DNA from: Oscillospiraceae bacterium
GTDB lineage: Bacteria > Bacillota > Clostridia > Oscillospirales > Oscillospiraceae
Direction: 5' to 3'
Assembly (NCBI GenBank): GCA_015067885.1
Contig: SVLO01000010.1
Span: forward strand, 1-64,000
Length of the DNA stretch: 64,000 bases
The notes beneath the pieces were generated by a model. The model was not told where the DNA came from and searched no databases. It saw only the letters and a list, made by a program, of their open reading frames with translations. Every line of letters begins with the position of its first letter. Position 1 is the stretch's first letter. The translations under genes were made by a program, and so were the position numbers. Shown piece by piece: positions 9,646 to 19,097 of the stretch.

Positions 9646-9836
9646 AGACCGAACAGGCCCTTGACCGTGGTAAACAGGTTAGCGATCTCCTTCACCACCA
9701 TCATCAGCACCACAACAAGAGCCGTCAACGTAACCATTGTGGCCTGCTCATCCCGCCCCGCACGAACAAGCACCTGGTTGAGTACCGTTACCAAAATACC
9801 CACTGCCGCTATTTTGAATATCAAATCCACATTCAT
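9642..9836 (-). CDS. spoIIIAC: Stage III sporulation protein AC
   Basis: 64-residue, two-helix membrane protein (MNVDLIFKIAAVGILVTVL and a second helix at about residues 30-50). A GTG at 9854 is in frame, but GGAGAGG lies about 9 nt before the ATG at 9836 and the family is normally about 65 residues, so 9836 is chosen. Overlaps spoIIIAD by 4 bp. Confidence 0.92.
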   Translation of the reverse strand: MNVDLIFKIAAVGILVTVLNQVLVRAGRDEQATMVTLTALVVVLMMVVKEIANLFTTVKGLFGL

Positions 9837-9859
9837 CACACATGCCCTCTCCACCCTTA

Positions 9860-10360
9860 CTATAGTAAGGTAAGTACAAGAAATCCGCCAAACGTCGCCC
9901 CCAAAGCACGATAGGTACGCCCCTTTGTCCGGCTGTCCTGTCGCCGCCGCACCGCACAGCTCTCCAGCTCCTCCCGAATTCTCGCGGCAACCTGAACTTG
10001 TCCCCGGTCATCATAGCGCCCCATCACATGACCAAGGCTGCACAAAAGGCTCTTTTCCTGCGGCGTCAGCAACAGCTCCCCTATCTGCTCCTCCCATATA
10101 TCCGTAAAGGTGATCCCCTTTTCAATCTCTGAACAGCAAAGGTCCAGTATAGATTTGATCGACTTACTTCGTCCATGCGCCATACGCTCCAGCAGTACAG
10201 GGAGTGCCGGACGAAACAAAGACAGCTCCCGTTCCAGCACCTGGACCGCCAAAGCAAATTCCTCCAACAGCCGCGCGCGCGCAGAAAGCTCCTGTGCGGC
10301 CCGTATACCGCATAATGTGCAGGCACAGACCACTAAAACAGCTCCTGTTAATCTCAGCAT
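9860..10360 (-). CDS. spoIIIAB: Stage III sporulation protein AB
   Basis: 166-residue membrane protein with N- and C-terminal hydrophobic segments. The centre matches the GspF/PilC-like SpoIIIAB family (ELSARARLLEEFALAVQVLERE; LCSLGHVMGRYDDRGQ). It is thought to work with the SpoIIIAA ATPase. Its start overlaps the 3' end of spoIIIAA by 7 bp. Confidence 0.92.
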   Translation of the reverse strand: MLRLTGAVLVVCACTLCGIRAAQELSARARLLEEFALAVQVLERELSLFRPALPVLLERMAHGRSKSIKSILDLCCSEIEKGITFTDIWEEQIGELLLTPQEKSLLCSLGHVMGRYDDRGQVQVAARIREELESCAVRRRQDSRTKGRTYRALGATFGGFLVLTLL

Positions 10361-11250
10361 ATCAGCTCCCGCACATTCTTTACCTGTGCGGTTCGCGCTG
10401 TCCCCTCTCTTCCCAGAACAACGAACCGCTCTATCACGCCGGCCTCCAAAAGCGCGCGGTACAGCGGTCTTTTACACAGGTCCGCTGTAGTTTCCGCGTG
10501 TGCTGTCGCCAGTATGGCTGCGCCACAACCAACCGCAAGCTCCATGGCGCGCACATCCTCCGGCGCAGTGATTTCGTCCACCGCAATCACTTGGGGATTC
10601 ATTCCACGCAGCAGAATTTGGATCGCCTGCGCTTTTGGACAGCCCGTCAGTACGTCCGTGGCCGGACCCAGATCCATTTGAACGGTTCCCCGCCACATCG
10701 CGGCCAACTCCCCACGCTCATCTGCCACCGACACCCGTATCCCCCGCTGGGAAAAGATGCGGATCAGATCCCGAAGAATGGTGGTTTTTCCCCCTCCCGG
10801 CGGAGCAACGATCAAAGTATTCACCGGCCGGTCTTCCTTGGTTATCTGTAAAGCAATATCACTTGCACACCCCGTGATTTGACGGGCTATACGTATGTTT
10901 ATGGAGGAAATATCACAGATGGTCCGCACCCGTTCGCCCTCCATCACCGCTGTGCCGACCACCCCGATACGATGACCACCCTCCACCGTCATGTAACCGT
11001 TACACAACTGGTCCAGCACCGTGTGCATGGACCACTTGCAGGCCGCCTGCAGCAAAAGTTCAAGTTCCTGTTGCTCCACAGGGTTCCCGTGGGTGCAGCG
11101 GACCTCGTTGGAGATGGTCAGTGCCGGCGGCTGCCCGGTGCGCAGCCGAATTTCCTCCACGCGGCCCTGCTCCTCGTCGCTTAAACTCAGCATCCCCTGC
11201 CGCAGCCTGTCCGGCATCAGCGCAAACACTTGGCGAAAACGCTCTGACAT
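10354..11250 (-). CDS. spoIIIAA: Stage III sporulation protein AA, secretion-type ATPase
   Basis: 298-residue ATPase of the type II/IV secretion superfamily that powers the SpoIIIA-SpoIIQ channel. Walker A is APPGGGKTT (about 149-157) and Walker B is VIAVDE (about 221-226), with a further ADERGE acidic motif. First gene of the eight-gene spoIIIA operon. The ribosome site AAGGGGG lies 7 nt before the ATG, and a sigma-E-like promoter lies about 25 bp upstream. Confidence 0.95.
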   Translation of the reverse strand: MSERFRQVFALMPDRLRQGMLSLSDEEQGRVEEIRLRTGQPPALTISNEVRCTHGNPVEQQELELLLQAACKWSMHTVLDQLCNGYMTVEGGHRIGVVGTAVMEGERVRTICDISSINIRIARQITGCASDIALQITKEDRPVNTLIVAPPGGGKTTILRDLIRIFSQRGIRVSVADERGELAAMWRGTVQMDLGPATDVLTGCPKAQAIQILLRGMNPQVIAVDEITAPEDVRAMELAVGCGAAILATAHAETTADLCKRPLYRALLEAGVIERFVVLGREGTARTAQVKNVRELIC

Positions 11251-11274
11251 GGTACAACCCCCTTTGCATGCTTC

Positions 11275-11303
11275 ATCCTATGCCTGTCCGATTACCGATA
11301 TGA
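11275..11303 (-). promoter_or_regulatory. Sigma-E-like promoter of the spoIIIA operon
   Basis: Minus strand: -35-like TCATATC (11303-11297), 14-bp spacer, -10-like CATAGGAT (11282-11275). This resembles the known sigma-E pattern (KMATATW, 14-15 bp, CATACAMT) and matches the known mother-cell control of spoIIIA. Inference from motif and context. Confidence 0.65.
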
Positions 11304-11307
11304 CAGC

Positions 11308-11343
11308 AAAAACCGCCCTCGGCATACACCGAGGGCGGTTTCA
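11308..11343 (-). terminator. Intrinsic terminator after folD
   Basis: Stem AAACCGCCCTCGG and its complement, followed on the minus strand by TTTTTGC. Separates folD from the spoIIIA promoter. Confidence 0.85.
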
Positions 11344-11355
11344 TCAATTGTCGTT

Positions 11356-12195
11356 TTATTTTCCGTGTTCCATGGCTGCATACAGCGTGTTTTCCATCAG
11401 CATGGCACGGGTCATGGGTCCCACGCCACCGGGGACCGGGGTGATATACGCGGCTTTTTTCGCCACCTCGTCGTAGCACACGTCACCGCAGAGTTTCCCC
11501 TGTTCGTTGCGGTTCATTGCCACGTCAATGACCACCGCACCTTCCTTAACCATATCCGCCGTGATCAGACCCACGCGCCCCACGGCAGCGATCAGGATGT
11601 CCGCCCGGCGACATTCCGCCGCCAGATCGGGGGTGCGGGAGTGGCAGATGGTAACGGTGGCATCCTCCCGCAGCATCAAAATAGCCTGAGGCTTACCCAC
11701 GATGTTGGACCGGCCCACCACCACACAGTGCTTACCACGAATATCAATGTTATATTCCTTCAGCATACGCACGACACCGTAGGGCGTACAGGGTACAAAA
11801 CCGGCCTCACCGATCATCAGCTTGCCCACATTGTAGGGGTGGAAGCAATCCACATCCTTGTCCGGTCGGATGGCGCGCAGCACCTCACGCTCATCAAAAT
11901 GATCGGGCAGGGGCAGCTGGACCAGAATTCCATCCATATCCTCCCGCCGGTTCAGCTCGTCAATCAAGTCCAGAAGCTGTTTTTGTGTGGTTTCTGCGGG
12001 CAGCGCGTACTCCTCGCTGTAAAAGCCGCACTCGCCGCAGTCTTTTTTCTTGCCGTTTACGTACACCCGGGAAGCGGGGTTGTCACCAACAATAATCACA
12101 GCCAAAGCGGGTTTCGCTGTCAGGGCCGCCGCCTTTTGTGCCACTTCCTCTTTCACCTTTGCGGCAAGGGCCTTGCCGTCAATAATCGTTGCCAT
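11356..12195 (-). CDS. folD: Methylenetetrahydrofolate dehydrogenase/cyclohydrolase
   Basis: Bifunctional cytosolic enzyme interconverting 5,10-methylene-THF, methenyl-THF and 10-formyl-THF. 279 residues, the usual length. Catalytic Tyr and Lys lie in YVNGKKKDC (about residues 49-57), and [10 protein letters not shown] and the C-terminal [11 protein letters not shown] signature are present. The cofactor segment GRSNIVGKP is intact. It starts 2 bp after lgt and is the last gene of yfmF-yfmH-lgt-folD, closed by a terminator. Confidence 0.96.
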   Translation of the reverse strand: MATIIDGKALAAKVKEEVAQKAAALTAKPALAVIIVGDNPASRVYVNGKKKDCGECGFYSEEYALPAETTQKQLLDLIDELNRREDMDGILVQLPLPDHFDEREVLRAIRPDKDVDCFHPYNVGKLMIGEAGFVPCTPYGVVRMLKEYNIDIRGKHCVVVGRSNIVGKPQAILMLREDATVTICHSRTPDLAAECRRADILIAAVGRVGLITADMVKEGAVVIDVAMNRNEQGKLCGDVCYDEVAKKAAYITPVPGGVGPMTRAMLMENTLYAAMEHGK

Positions 12196-12197
12196 AA

Positions 12198-13169
12198 TTA
12201 TGCCTCCTCGTTTTCTTCTTTTTGCGCGATACGCTGGGCGTAGAGCTGTTCCGGCTTATTTTTCAAGCGAATAAACCGCCAAGCCATCACTCCAACGGCC
12301 ACCAGGGCAGACACCAAAGCCAGCACCTGCGACGTGCGGATCGGATAGCCGAACAGCTCCAACCCAAAGAAATACAAGCTGTCAGTCCGCAATCCTTCCA
12401 CCCAAAATCTGCCCAAACCGTACCAGGATACATAGGTCAAAAACAACTGTCCGTCAAATCGATAGAATTTTTTGGACAGGTAGATCACCAACACAAGTCC
12501 CACAAGGTTCCACAGGGACTCATACAGGAACGTGGGATGCACACCCAACTCCCCGGTCAGGATGGATTGATAGGTTACTTCATCGATCTGTCCGCCGCCA
12601 TACAGCCAGCGGGCGATGGTCGGGGAACACATCCGCCAGGGTGCGTCTGTCACGCTGCCGTAGGCTTCCACATTGAAAAAGTTGCCCCAGCGACCAATCA
12701 ACTGCCCAATAAAAAGGCCCTGTACGCCCAAGTCGGCAAAAGCCAGGAAGGACAGCTTGCGCCACCGGCAAAATACCAGCAGGGTCAAGGCCGCCGCAAT
12801 GACCGCGCCGTAGATTGCGATACCACCATCGCTGATGCGAATTACCTGTCCCCAATCCATGCTGCCATCGTCCTTTTGGAACTCCTTCAGGTTAAACAGC
12901 ACATAGTATCCCCGGCACCCCACAAAGCTCAGCGGCACCGCGGCAAGCAGCATATCGTAGATGTCATCTCGACGTATCCCGAAGGTTTTTGCCCGGCGGC
13001 AGCAAAATGTCATCGCCAGCAGAAAACCGACTGCAATGATAATACCATACCAATACACGCTGCGCCCAAACAGGACGAACGCCACGCGGTTGAGGTCAAG
13101 CTCCAGTCCCAGGCCGGGAAAGGAAATATGGTTCATGGTGCTTGTCCCGGGCGCGGTAATAACGCTCAT
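12198..13169 (-). CDS. lgt: Prolipoprotein diacylglyceryl transferase
   Basis: Membrane enzyme that moves diacylglycerol from phosphatidylglycerol to the lipobox cysteine of prolipoproteins. 323 residues, about seven membrane helices, the Lgt signature [13 protein letters not shown], and [11 protein letters not shown] near the C-terminus. The open frame extends upstream, but the ATG at 13169 overlaps the yfmH stop (ATGA) and has GGAGGG at good distance. A likely substrate in the window is the lipoprotein encoded at 27290-27742. Confidence 0.95.
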   Translation of the reverse strand: MSVITAPGTSTMNHISFPGLGLELDLNRVAFVLFGRSVYWYGIIIAVGFLLAMTFCCRRAKTFGIRRDDIYDMLLAAVPLSFVGCRGYYVLFNLKEFQKDDGSMDWGQVIRISDGGIAIYGAVIAAALTLLVFCRWRKLSFLAFADLGVQGLFIGQLIGRWGNFFNVEAYGSVTDAPWRMCSPTIARWLYGGGQIDEVTYQSILTGELGVHPTFLYESLWNLVGLVLVIYLSKKFYRFDGQLFLTYVSWYGLGRFWVEGLRTDSLYFFGLELFGYPIRTSQVLALVSALVAVGVMAWRFIRLKNKPEQLYAQRIAQKEENEEA

Positions 13170-14446
13170 GTCGTTCCCTCCTTCGGCCAAACCACGGACA
13201 GGGTCGTCCCCCGTTCCTGCATCCATTGTGCCAGTAATTGCTGCGCGTCGGCCATTTCGATCGTGTCATACATCTCCGGGAAGTTGAGTACCCCGGCACC
13301 GTCAAAAAAGCTCTTTGCCTGTCCCACGCAGAGATTCTCAAAGGAATTCAGGCTCCGTACCCGACCGCCGTAAGCCGCCTTTTTCAATCGCTGCCACAGG
13401 GATGGGTCGATCCCCTCCCGCGCAAGGCGTTCCGCCTCGGCACCGATTTGTCGGGCAACCTCCTCCGGATTGCGGCTCTCGCCCCCGGCGTAAAGAAACG
13501 CACAGCCGGAATACATCTCATAGCCGCACTCAAACGCACTGTTGATCAGTCCCTGGCGGTACAGGGCGGCATACAGCGGGCTGGACGGGCCGGCAAGGAC
13601 CTGGGCCACCAAATCACCAAGAAGCTGCATCCGGAGGGTTTCCGGTCCGCTTGGCACGGCTTTGCACTTGCAGGCATACTGGAAAATAGGCGTTGCCACC
13701 TCCATCTTCACCTCGACCCGTGGGGCAGCCACCTGCTCGGGTTCTGTCGCGCCGTAGTCCCGTTCCACCTTACCCAGGCTTTGGTGCGGCAACACCTGGG
13801 CCGCAATGGCGCACACCTGCTCCGGAGCTACGGGGCCAGCCACACACAGCACCATATTTTCCGGCGTGTAGAAGGCCCTGTGGCAATCGTACAAAGTCTT
13901 ATCCGTAATGTGGGAAATGGACTCCACCGTGCCGGCCACGCTGACCCGTGCCGGGTGATTTTGATACAGGCCCGCCATCAAATTCATAAAAACCTGCCAG
14001 TGAGGGTTGTCCTCCACCATGCGAATTTCCTGGGCGATGATCCCCTGCTCCTTATCCACACTCTCCGGCGTAAACCAGGGTACGGAAACAAAACTGAGCA
14101 GGATACGCAAATTTTCTTCAAACTGTTCCGTACACTCAAAATAATAACCGGTGATGTCGTTGCCGGTAAATGCGTTGGGCGACGCGCCGTTGGCGGCCAG
14201 ATCCTGCAGCGCGTTGCCATCCTCCGTGTCAAACATTTTATGCTCCAAAAAGTGCGCCACACCGGCAGGGGTATCGCACCACTGTCCATCCAGGCAAAAA
14301 CGCATATCCATACCGCCGTAATTGGTGGCAAAAAAGGCGTAGCTTTTGGTATGCTCCGGCTTGGGGCAGACGAAGATGTTCAGCCCATTTTCCAGCACCG
14401 TGTGGTACATCTGCTCCCCGATGCGGGGATAGTTCAAAACATTCAC
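13166..14446 (-). CDS. yfmH: M16 peptidase family, YfmH (EF-P modification-associated)
   Basis: 426-residue M16-family protein. The inverted zinc motif HFLEHKMFD (HxxEH) lies near residue 85, so this is the catalytic-type partner. NCBI names the family EF-P 5-aminopentanol modification-associated protein YfmH (B. subtilis ymfH). It overlaps yfmF by 4 bp upstream and lgt by 4 bp downstream. The exact biochemical role of the pair is not settled. Confidence 0.88.
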   Translation of the reverse strand: MNVLNYPRIGEQMYHTVLENGLNIFVCPKPEHTKSYAFFATNYGGMDMRFCLDGQWCDTPAGVAHFLEHKMFDTEDGNALQDLAANGASPNAFTGNDITGYYFECTEQFEENLRILLSFVSVPWFTPESVDKEQGIIAQEIRMVEDNPHWQVFMNLMAGLYQNHPARVSVAGTVESISHITDKTLYDCHRAFYTPENMVLCVAGPVAPEQVCAIAAQVLPHQSLGKVERDYGATEPEQVAAPRVEVKMEVATPIFQYACKCKAVPSGPETLRMQLLGDLVAQVLAGPSSPLYAALYRQGLINSAFECGYEMYSGCAFLYAGGESRNPEEVARQIGAEAERLAREGIDPSLWQRLKKAAYGGRVRSLNSFENLCVGQAKSFFDGAGVLNFPEMYDTIEMADAQQLLAQWMQERGTTLSVVWPKEGTT

Positions 14447-15732
14447 CGGGCCGCCCCCTTCCCTTTCAGAAAATAGATGGTATCAAGGTGCATCCGACCG
14501 GCCACGGCGATGACCTGTTCTTTTGTAACCTGCTCCAGCCGGGCGGCAAGCTGCTCCGGCGTTTCGTGCATACCCGCCGCCGCCATGCCCAGCCAGTAGT
14601 CCGCCATGCGATGCTGGCTGTCCAGCATGGTCTGCAGGGCGGCAGACATGATGCGCCGCGCTCCCTCCAGCTCGTCGTCGGTAATATCGCCCTGTTGGCA
14701 GGCCGACAACTGGGCCAAAATCTCGTCCCTCGCCTGCTCAAACTTTTCAAATTCGATGCCGGAGCTGATCAACATCAGGCCCTTAAGTTTCTCGAGGGAG
14801 GAGCTTGCAAAATAGCACAGGGACAGCTTCTCCCGCACGTTCATAAACAGTTTGGACATACTGGTTCCGCCAAACACCGCATTGAACAGCATCAAAGCGG
14901 GGTATTCCTCGTCCCAAACGCCAATTCCGTCAGTCCGGAATCCCATGGCCAATTTTCCCTGTGTGACATCCAGCGCTTCTTCCACGACATTCGGCTCCGG
15001 ATGGGCTGTGATACGCAGCTCACACGCAGGGCGTTCCCGATCCGGGTTGACCGGCAGCAGGGCAAACGCAGAGCGAAACGCCTGCTGCACCCGTTCCGGA
15101 GCGGCCGAGCCGCAGTAAAACATCTCCACCTGCGCCGTGGTCAGCAGCGTTTGATAGCGAGTCCAAAGACTGTGCGGGGTAATAGCGGAAACCTCACCCT
15201 CGTCACCATATTTGCTGATGCCGAAGGCCTCGTACCGGCACATCTCCTGCCCCAATCTTGTCATGGAGTACTGTCGCTTGTCATTCAACTGCGCACGAAT
15301 ACGGTCCACCAAATTGGCCCGTTCCCCCTCCACATACTCCCGGCAAAATACACCATCCTCCGTAAGGGGACGCAGCAGCAATTCGCTGAGCAGCTCCAGC
15401 GCCGGCTCCAGCAATTGCTCCCCATTCAGGGCGTACGCGTCGTCAAGAAAACTGGCAGAAAAGCTCATGCACTGAATTTCGCCTTTCTTGTGAATGGTCG
15501 GCTCGATCGCACCACCGTACAATTCGTCCAGCCGGGCGCTGATCGCCTGCATATCCGGATGGCTTTCGCAGCCCCGGCGCAACACAAAGGGTAACAGCGC
15601 GTTTTCCGCGGCACAGGACCTATCAAGACCTGTCAACAGCGACACGCCAAAGTAATTGCTTTTGAACTTTTCCGTATGCACCGCCGTCAGATTGACGCCG
15701 GGGAACAGTTGTGTACGAACCACTTGACTCAT
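14443..15732 (-). CDS. yfmF: M16 peptidase family, YfmF (non-catalytic partner)
   Basis: About 429 residues from the ATG at 15732, which has GGGAGGAAGG upstream (an in-frame extension to 15843 lacks a good site). M16-like fold, but the HxxEH zinc motif is missing: the equivalent region reads LPFVLRRGCESHPD. It is therefore probably the inactive half of a YfmF-YfmH heterodimer, as in other paired M16 proteins. First gene of yfmF-yfmH-lgt-folD. Confidence 0.86.
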   Translation of the reverse strand: MSQVVRTQLFPGVNLTAVHTEKFKSNYFGVSLLTGLDRSCAAENALLPFVLRRGCESHPDMQAISARLDELYGGAIEPTIHKKGEIQCMSFSASFLDDAYALNGEQLLEPALELLSELLLRPLTEDGVFCREYVEGERANLVDRIRAQLNDKRQYSMTRLGQEMCRYEAFGISKYGDEGEVSAITPHSLWTRYQTLLTTAQVEMFYCGSAAPERVQQAFRSAFALLPVNPDRERPACELRITAHPEPNVVEEALDVTQGKLAMGFRTDGIGVWDEEYPALMLFNAVFGGTSMSKLFMNVREKLSLCYFASSSLEKLKGLMLISSGIEFEKFEQARDEILAQLSACQQGDITDDELEGARRIMSAALQTMLDSQHRMADYWLGMAAAGMHETPEQLAARLEQVTKEQVIAVAGRMHLDTIYFLKGKGAAR

Positions 15733-15769
15733 AGACCTTCCTCCCGGAACGGATAAATATATTTGTTTC

Positions 15770-15798
15770 ATTATACATCCTGCGGCGTAAGAAAGCAA
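15770..15798 (-). promoter_or_regulatory. Putative sigma-A promoter of yfmF-yfmH-lgt-folD
   Basis: TTGCTT (15798-15793), 17 bp, TATAAT (15775-15770) on the minus strand. Confidence 0.5.
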
Positions 15799-15877
15799 AA
15801 TATTCTTGCCTGTTTCCTGTATTTCTTTTTCGCACCAGATCATCGGGCCATTTTTTCAGAAAATAGCGGGTTTCCTC

Positions 15878-15906
15878 TTGACAAATGGCACAAAATATTG
15901 TATAGT
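15878..15906 (+). promoter_or_regulatory. Sigma-A promoter of ylxM-ffh
   Basis: Near-consensus TTGACA (15878-15883), 17 bp, TATAGT (15901-15906), about 55 bp before the ylxM start. Confidence 0.85.
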
Positions 15907-15960
15907 ATTCGTCGGTAAAGCACTTTCCCTTTACATCTTTCCCGTTTCGGAGGTGGAACT

Positions 15961-16326
15961 GTGAAAAACCAGGCTTTTCGTATGACCATGCTGTTCGATT
16001 TTTACGGCGATGTGCTGACCGATCGGCAGAAAGAATTCTATGACCTGTACTACAACGAGGACCTCTCCCTTGCCGAGATTGCCGAGAACTACGGCATCAC
16101 CCGTCAGGGCGTGCGCGACGTCATCGTCCGTGCCGAGGCTGTGCTGACCGAGCTGGAGGATAAAACCGGCCTGATTCGCCGCTTCCATGCCATGCGCAGC
16201 CAATTGGAGGACATCGTTGTGGCCGCCGACGGTATTTTGGAGCGCAACGCCGGCTATGAGGATGCTCAGATCGACACCCTCGCCCGTCAGATCCGTGCCG
16301 CTGCCGAGGCTATGAGCCAGGAGTAA
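15961..16326 (+). CDS. ylxM: YlxM/p13-family helix-turn-helix protein
   Basis: 121-residue protein of the UPF0122/YlxM family, regularly paired with ffh and thought to assist the signal recognition particle. A sigma-70 region 4-like helix-turn-helix is visible (LSLAEIAENYGITRQGVRDVI, about 39-59). Starts with GTG after GGAGGTGG. Three bases separate it from ffh. Confidence 0.92.
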   Translation: MKNQAFRMTMLFDFYGDVLTDRQKEFYDLYYNEDLSLAEIAENYGITRQGVRDVIVRAEAVLTELEDKTGLIRRFHAMRSQLEDIVVAADGILERNAGYEDAQIDTLARQIRAAAEAMSQE

Positions 16327-16329
16327 TGC

Positions 16330-17718
16330 ATGGCCTTTGAAGGACTGACCGAAAAACTCTCTGCCGCGTTCAAAAAGCTGCGCAGCAAGGGCCGCTTGAC
16401 CGAGGCTGATGTCAAATCCGCCATGCGTGAAATTCGCCTTGCCCTGCTGGAGGCTGACGTCAGCTACAAAGTTGTAAAGGACTTCGTTGCCAAGGTCAGC
16501 GAGCGGGCTGTCGGCTCCAATGTGCTGGAGGCACTCTCCCCCGCACAGATGATCGTCAAAATCGTCAACGAAGAGCTGACCACCCTCATGGGCGGCGAGA
16601 ACACAAAGCTGACCATCGCCTCCGCGCCCCCCACCGTTGTCATGCTGGTGGGTCTGCAGGGCGCAGGTAAAACCACCAACGGCGCCAAGCTGGCCGGACT
16701 CATGAAACGCCAGCACGCAAAGCGGCCTCTGCTGGCCGCCTGCGACGTCTACCGTCCCGCCGCTATCCAGCAGTTGGAAGTGGTTGGCAAGCAACTGGAC
16801 ATCCCCGTGTTCCAAATGGGTCAAAGCGACCCTGTGGATATTGCAAAGGCCGCTGTGGCCCACGCAAAGGCCCATGGCAACGACATGGTCTTCTTGGATA
16901 CCGCTGGCCGCCTGCATGTGGACGAGGCGCTCATGGCCGAGCTGTGCAACATCAAGGCTGCCGTCAACCCCACCGAGATCATCCTGGTGGTGGACGCCAT
17001 GATCGGTCAGGACGCCGTCAATGCCGCCACCGCCTTTGACCAGGCGCTGGACATCACCGGCGTCATGCTGACCAAGCTGGATGGTGATGCTCGCGGCGGC
17101 GCCGCCCTGTCCATCCGTGCCGTTACCGGTAAGCCCATTAAGTTCGCCGGCATTGGTGAGAAGTTGGATCAAATCGAGGTATTCCACCCCGACCGCATGG
17201 CCAGTCGCATTTTGGGCATGGGTGACGTACTCTCCCTCATCGAAAAGGCCGAGCAGAGTTTCGATGCGGAAAAGGCCGCCAAGCTGGAGGCCCGCCTGCG
17301 TCAAAACAAGTTTACTCTGACTGACTACTACGACCAGCTCACCCAGCTCAAGGGCATGGGTTCCCTGGCCGACATCGCAGGTATGCTGCCCGGCGTCAAC
17401 GCCAAGGATCTGGAGGGTGCCTCCATGGACGAGGGTATGCTCGCCCGGACCGAGGCCATCATCCTTTCTATGACTCCCGCCGAGCGCGAAGACCCCAAGC
17501 TGCTCAACTCCAGCCGGAAAAAGCGCATTGCCGCCGGCTCCGGCACCCAAGTGGTGGATGTCAACCGTCTGCTCAAGCAATTTGAGATGATGCAGGCCAT
17601 GACCAAGCAATTTACCGGCGGTAAGCTGCCGAAAAACCTGCGCCGCATGATGGGCAAGGGTGGCAAGGGTATGCCCGGCCTTGGCGGTTTGGGCGGTCGC
17701 GGCGGCTTCCCCTTCTAA
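16330..17718 (+). CDS. ffh: Signal recognition particle GTPase
   Basis: SRP54 homologue that binds signal peptides and 4.5S/6S-like RNA and docks with FtsY. 462 residues. N-domain, then GTPase motifs G1 (GLQGAGKTTN, about 107), DTAGRLHVDE and TKLDGDARGG, then a Met-rich M domain after about 300 ending in a Gly-rich tail (GLGGRGGFPF). Co-transcribed with ylxM. Confidence 0.97.
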   Translation: MAFEGLTEKLSAAFKKLRSKGRLTEADVKSAMREIRLALLEADVSYKVVKDFVAKVSERAVGSNVLEALSPAQMIVKIVNEELTTLMGGENTKLTIASAPPTVVMLVGLQGAGKTTNGAKLAGLMKRQHAKRPLLAACDVYRPAAIQQLEVVGKQLDIPVFQMGQSDPVDIAKAAVAHAKAHGNDMVFLDTAGRLHVDEALMAELCNIKAAVNPTEIILVVDAMIGQDAVNAATAFDQALDITGVMLTKLDGDARGGAALSIRAVTGKPIKFAGIGEKLDQIEVFHPDRMASRILGMGDVLSLIEKAEQSFDAEKAAKLEARLRQNKFTLTDYYDQLTQLKGMGSLADIAGMLPGVNAKDLEGASMDEGMLARTEAIILSMTPAEREDPKLLNSSRKKRIAAGSGTQVVDVNRLLKQFEMMQAMTKQFTGGKLPKNLRRMMGKGGKGMPGLGGLGGRGGFPF

Positions 17719-17724
17719 CGTTGG

Positions 17725-17753
17725 TTGACACGAAGGTTCGTGTTTCCCATATT
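17725..17753 (+). promoter_or_regulatory. Possible promoter before rpsP
   Basis: TTGACA (17725-17730), 17 bp, CATATT (17748-17753). The spacer holds a small ACACGAA/TTCGTGT hairpin. The -10 element is weak; read-through from ffh is the alternative. Confidence 0.35.
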
Positions 17754-17785
17754 ACTTTATAAATTCATTTGGAGGTGAATATAAA

Positions 17786-18025
17786 ATGGTTAAAATCAGA
17801 CTACGTCGCATGGGCGCCAAGAAGGCTCCCTTCTACCGCATCGTGGTGGCTGACTCCCGTTACCCCCGTGACGGCCGTTTCATCGAGGAGATCGGTTACT
17901 ACAACCCCCTGACCAACCCCGCTGAAATCAAGGTTGACGCTGACCGCGCTCAGGCCTGGATCAAGACCGGCGCTCAGCCCACCGAGACTGTCAAGGCTCT
18001 GCTGAAGAAGGCCGGCGCCATCTAA
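17786..18025 (+). CDS. rpsP: Ribosomal protein bS16
   Basis: 79-residue 30S protein with the S16 start [20 protein letters not shown] and the [11 protein letters not shown] segment. GGAGGTGAA ribosome site. Followed 22 bp later by khpA, as in most Firmicutes. Confidence 0.97.
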   Translation: MVKIRLRRMGAKKAPFYRIVVADSRYPRDGRFIEEIGYYNPLTNPAEIKVDADRAQAWIKTGAQPTETVKALLKKAGAI

Positions 18026-18047
18026 TGGATGGAGGAACGACTTACCA

Positions 18048-18278
18048 ATGAAAGAGCTTTTGACCTACGTCGCGCGCAATTTGGTGGACAACCCCGATCA
18101 GGTGTCCGTCACCCAGCACGACGCCGACGGTGAGATCGTTCTGGAGCTGCGTGTCGCCCCCGAGGATATGGGTAAGGTCATCGGCCGTCAGGGCCGCATT
18201 GCCAAAGAGATCCGTACCCTTGTCCGCTCCGTGGCACAGCGCTCCGGCAAGCGTGTCTCCGTTGACATCATCGATTGA
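18048..18278 (+). CDS. khpA: KH-domain RNA-binding protein KhpA
   Basis: 76-residue KH-domain protein with the GxxG loop in VIGRQGRIAKEIR (about 44-56). KhpA pairs with KhpB/Jag in other Firmicutes and binds many RNAs. Sits between rpsP and rimM as usual, with its own terminator. Confidence 0.93.
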   Translation: MKELLTYVARNLVDNPDQVSVTQHDADGEIVLELRVAPEDMGKVIGRQGRIAKEIRTLVRSVAQRSGKRVSVDIID

Positions 18279-18300
18279 GTAAACAGTACATTTGTTTACC

Positions 18301-18336
18301 AAAAAGCGGCGCAGCAACACTCTGCGCCGCTTTTTT
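18301..18336 (+). terminator. Intrinsic terminator after khpA
   Basis: Stem AAGCGGCGCAG/CTGCGCCGCTT followed by TTTTTT. Confidence 0.9.
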
Positions 18337-18362
18337 CCACCCTTTTTGAGGAGGCTGTCCCT

Positions 18363-18860
18363 ATGAAACAGGAATATTTAGAGGTCGGTAAGATCACCAA
18401 CACCCACGGCATTATGGGCGAGGTGCGTGTGGAACCCTGGGCCGACTCCCCCGACTTTTTGTGCGGTTTTTCCACTCTGTACGTTGGCCCCACACACTGG
18501 CCCATTCAGGTGGAGCGCGCCCGCGTCCACAAAAACATGGCCATTTTGAAATTCAACGGTATCACCGACATGAACGGCGCCCTGGCCATGAAAAACGCCA
18601 TCCTCTACATCGCCCGCAAGGATGTTCAATTGCCCGAAGGCCACTTCTTCCTGGCCGACCTGACCGGCCTGGAGGTGCGGGATGCAGACTCCGGCGCCGT
18701 GCTGGGCAAGATCGCCGAGGTACTGACGCCCCCTGCAAACAACGTCTACGTGGTCAAGGGCGGCCCCCGGGATCTGATGATCCCCGCCGTGGACGAATTT
18801 GTCCTGGAAACCAACGTGGACGGCGGCTACATCACAGTCCGGCTCATCGAGGGGCTGTAA
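18363..18860 (+). CDS. rimM: 16S rRNA processing protein
   Basis: 165-residue 30S maturation factor that binds bS16-area/uS19. N-terminal RimM domain (EVGKITNTHGIMGEVRVEPW) and a C-terminal PRC-barrel domain (LTGLEVRDADSGAVLGKIAEV; PAVDEFV). Good GAGGAGG site. The usual downstream partner trmD is not here; it lies at 21982-22731 on the other strand. Confidence 0.95.
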   Translation: MKQEYLEVGKITNTHGIMGEVRVEPWADSPDFLCGFSTLYVGPTHWPIQVERARVHKNMAILKFNGITDMNGALAMKNAILYIARKDVQLPEGHFFLADLTGLEVRDADSGAVLGKIAEVLTPPANNVYVVKGGPRDLMIPAVDEFVLETNVDGGYITVRLIEGL

Positions 18861-18868
18861 CGATCAGC

Positions 18869-18904
18869 AAAACGGACGTTCCAAAATCGGAACGTCCGTT
18901 TTTC
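18869..18904 (+). terminator. Intrinsic terminator after rimM
   Basis: Stem AACGGACGTTCC/GGAACGTCCGTT followed by TTT. Confidence 0.88.
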
Positions 18905-19097
18905 ATCCCGCATCAAAAACATTTCGCCTTTGCCCCTCAGGTTACGACGCGGTGCGACCGACTTGTGTTGCTTCCTGTGTTTTTTCTTGCGCGAACAGGT
19001 CTTTTTCCGTCACATCCTGCGATATTTTCCTCTTTCCCTGCGCACCAAAACACTATATAATGTGTCTGTAACTAAGAATTCGGAGGAAATGCACAAT

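Noticed and set aside
11275-11356. THF riboswitch near folD
   Set aside because: The region is a plain terminator plus a sigma-E-like promoter, on the 3' side of folD; no aptamer elements seen.
15931-17610. 559-codon minus-strand frame opposite ylxM-ffh
   Set aside because: Same cause; mirror of real, fully supported genes.
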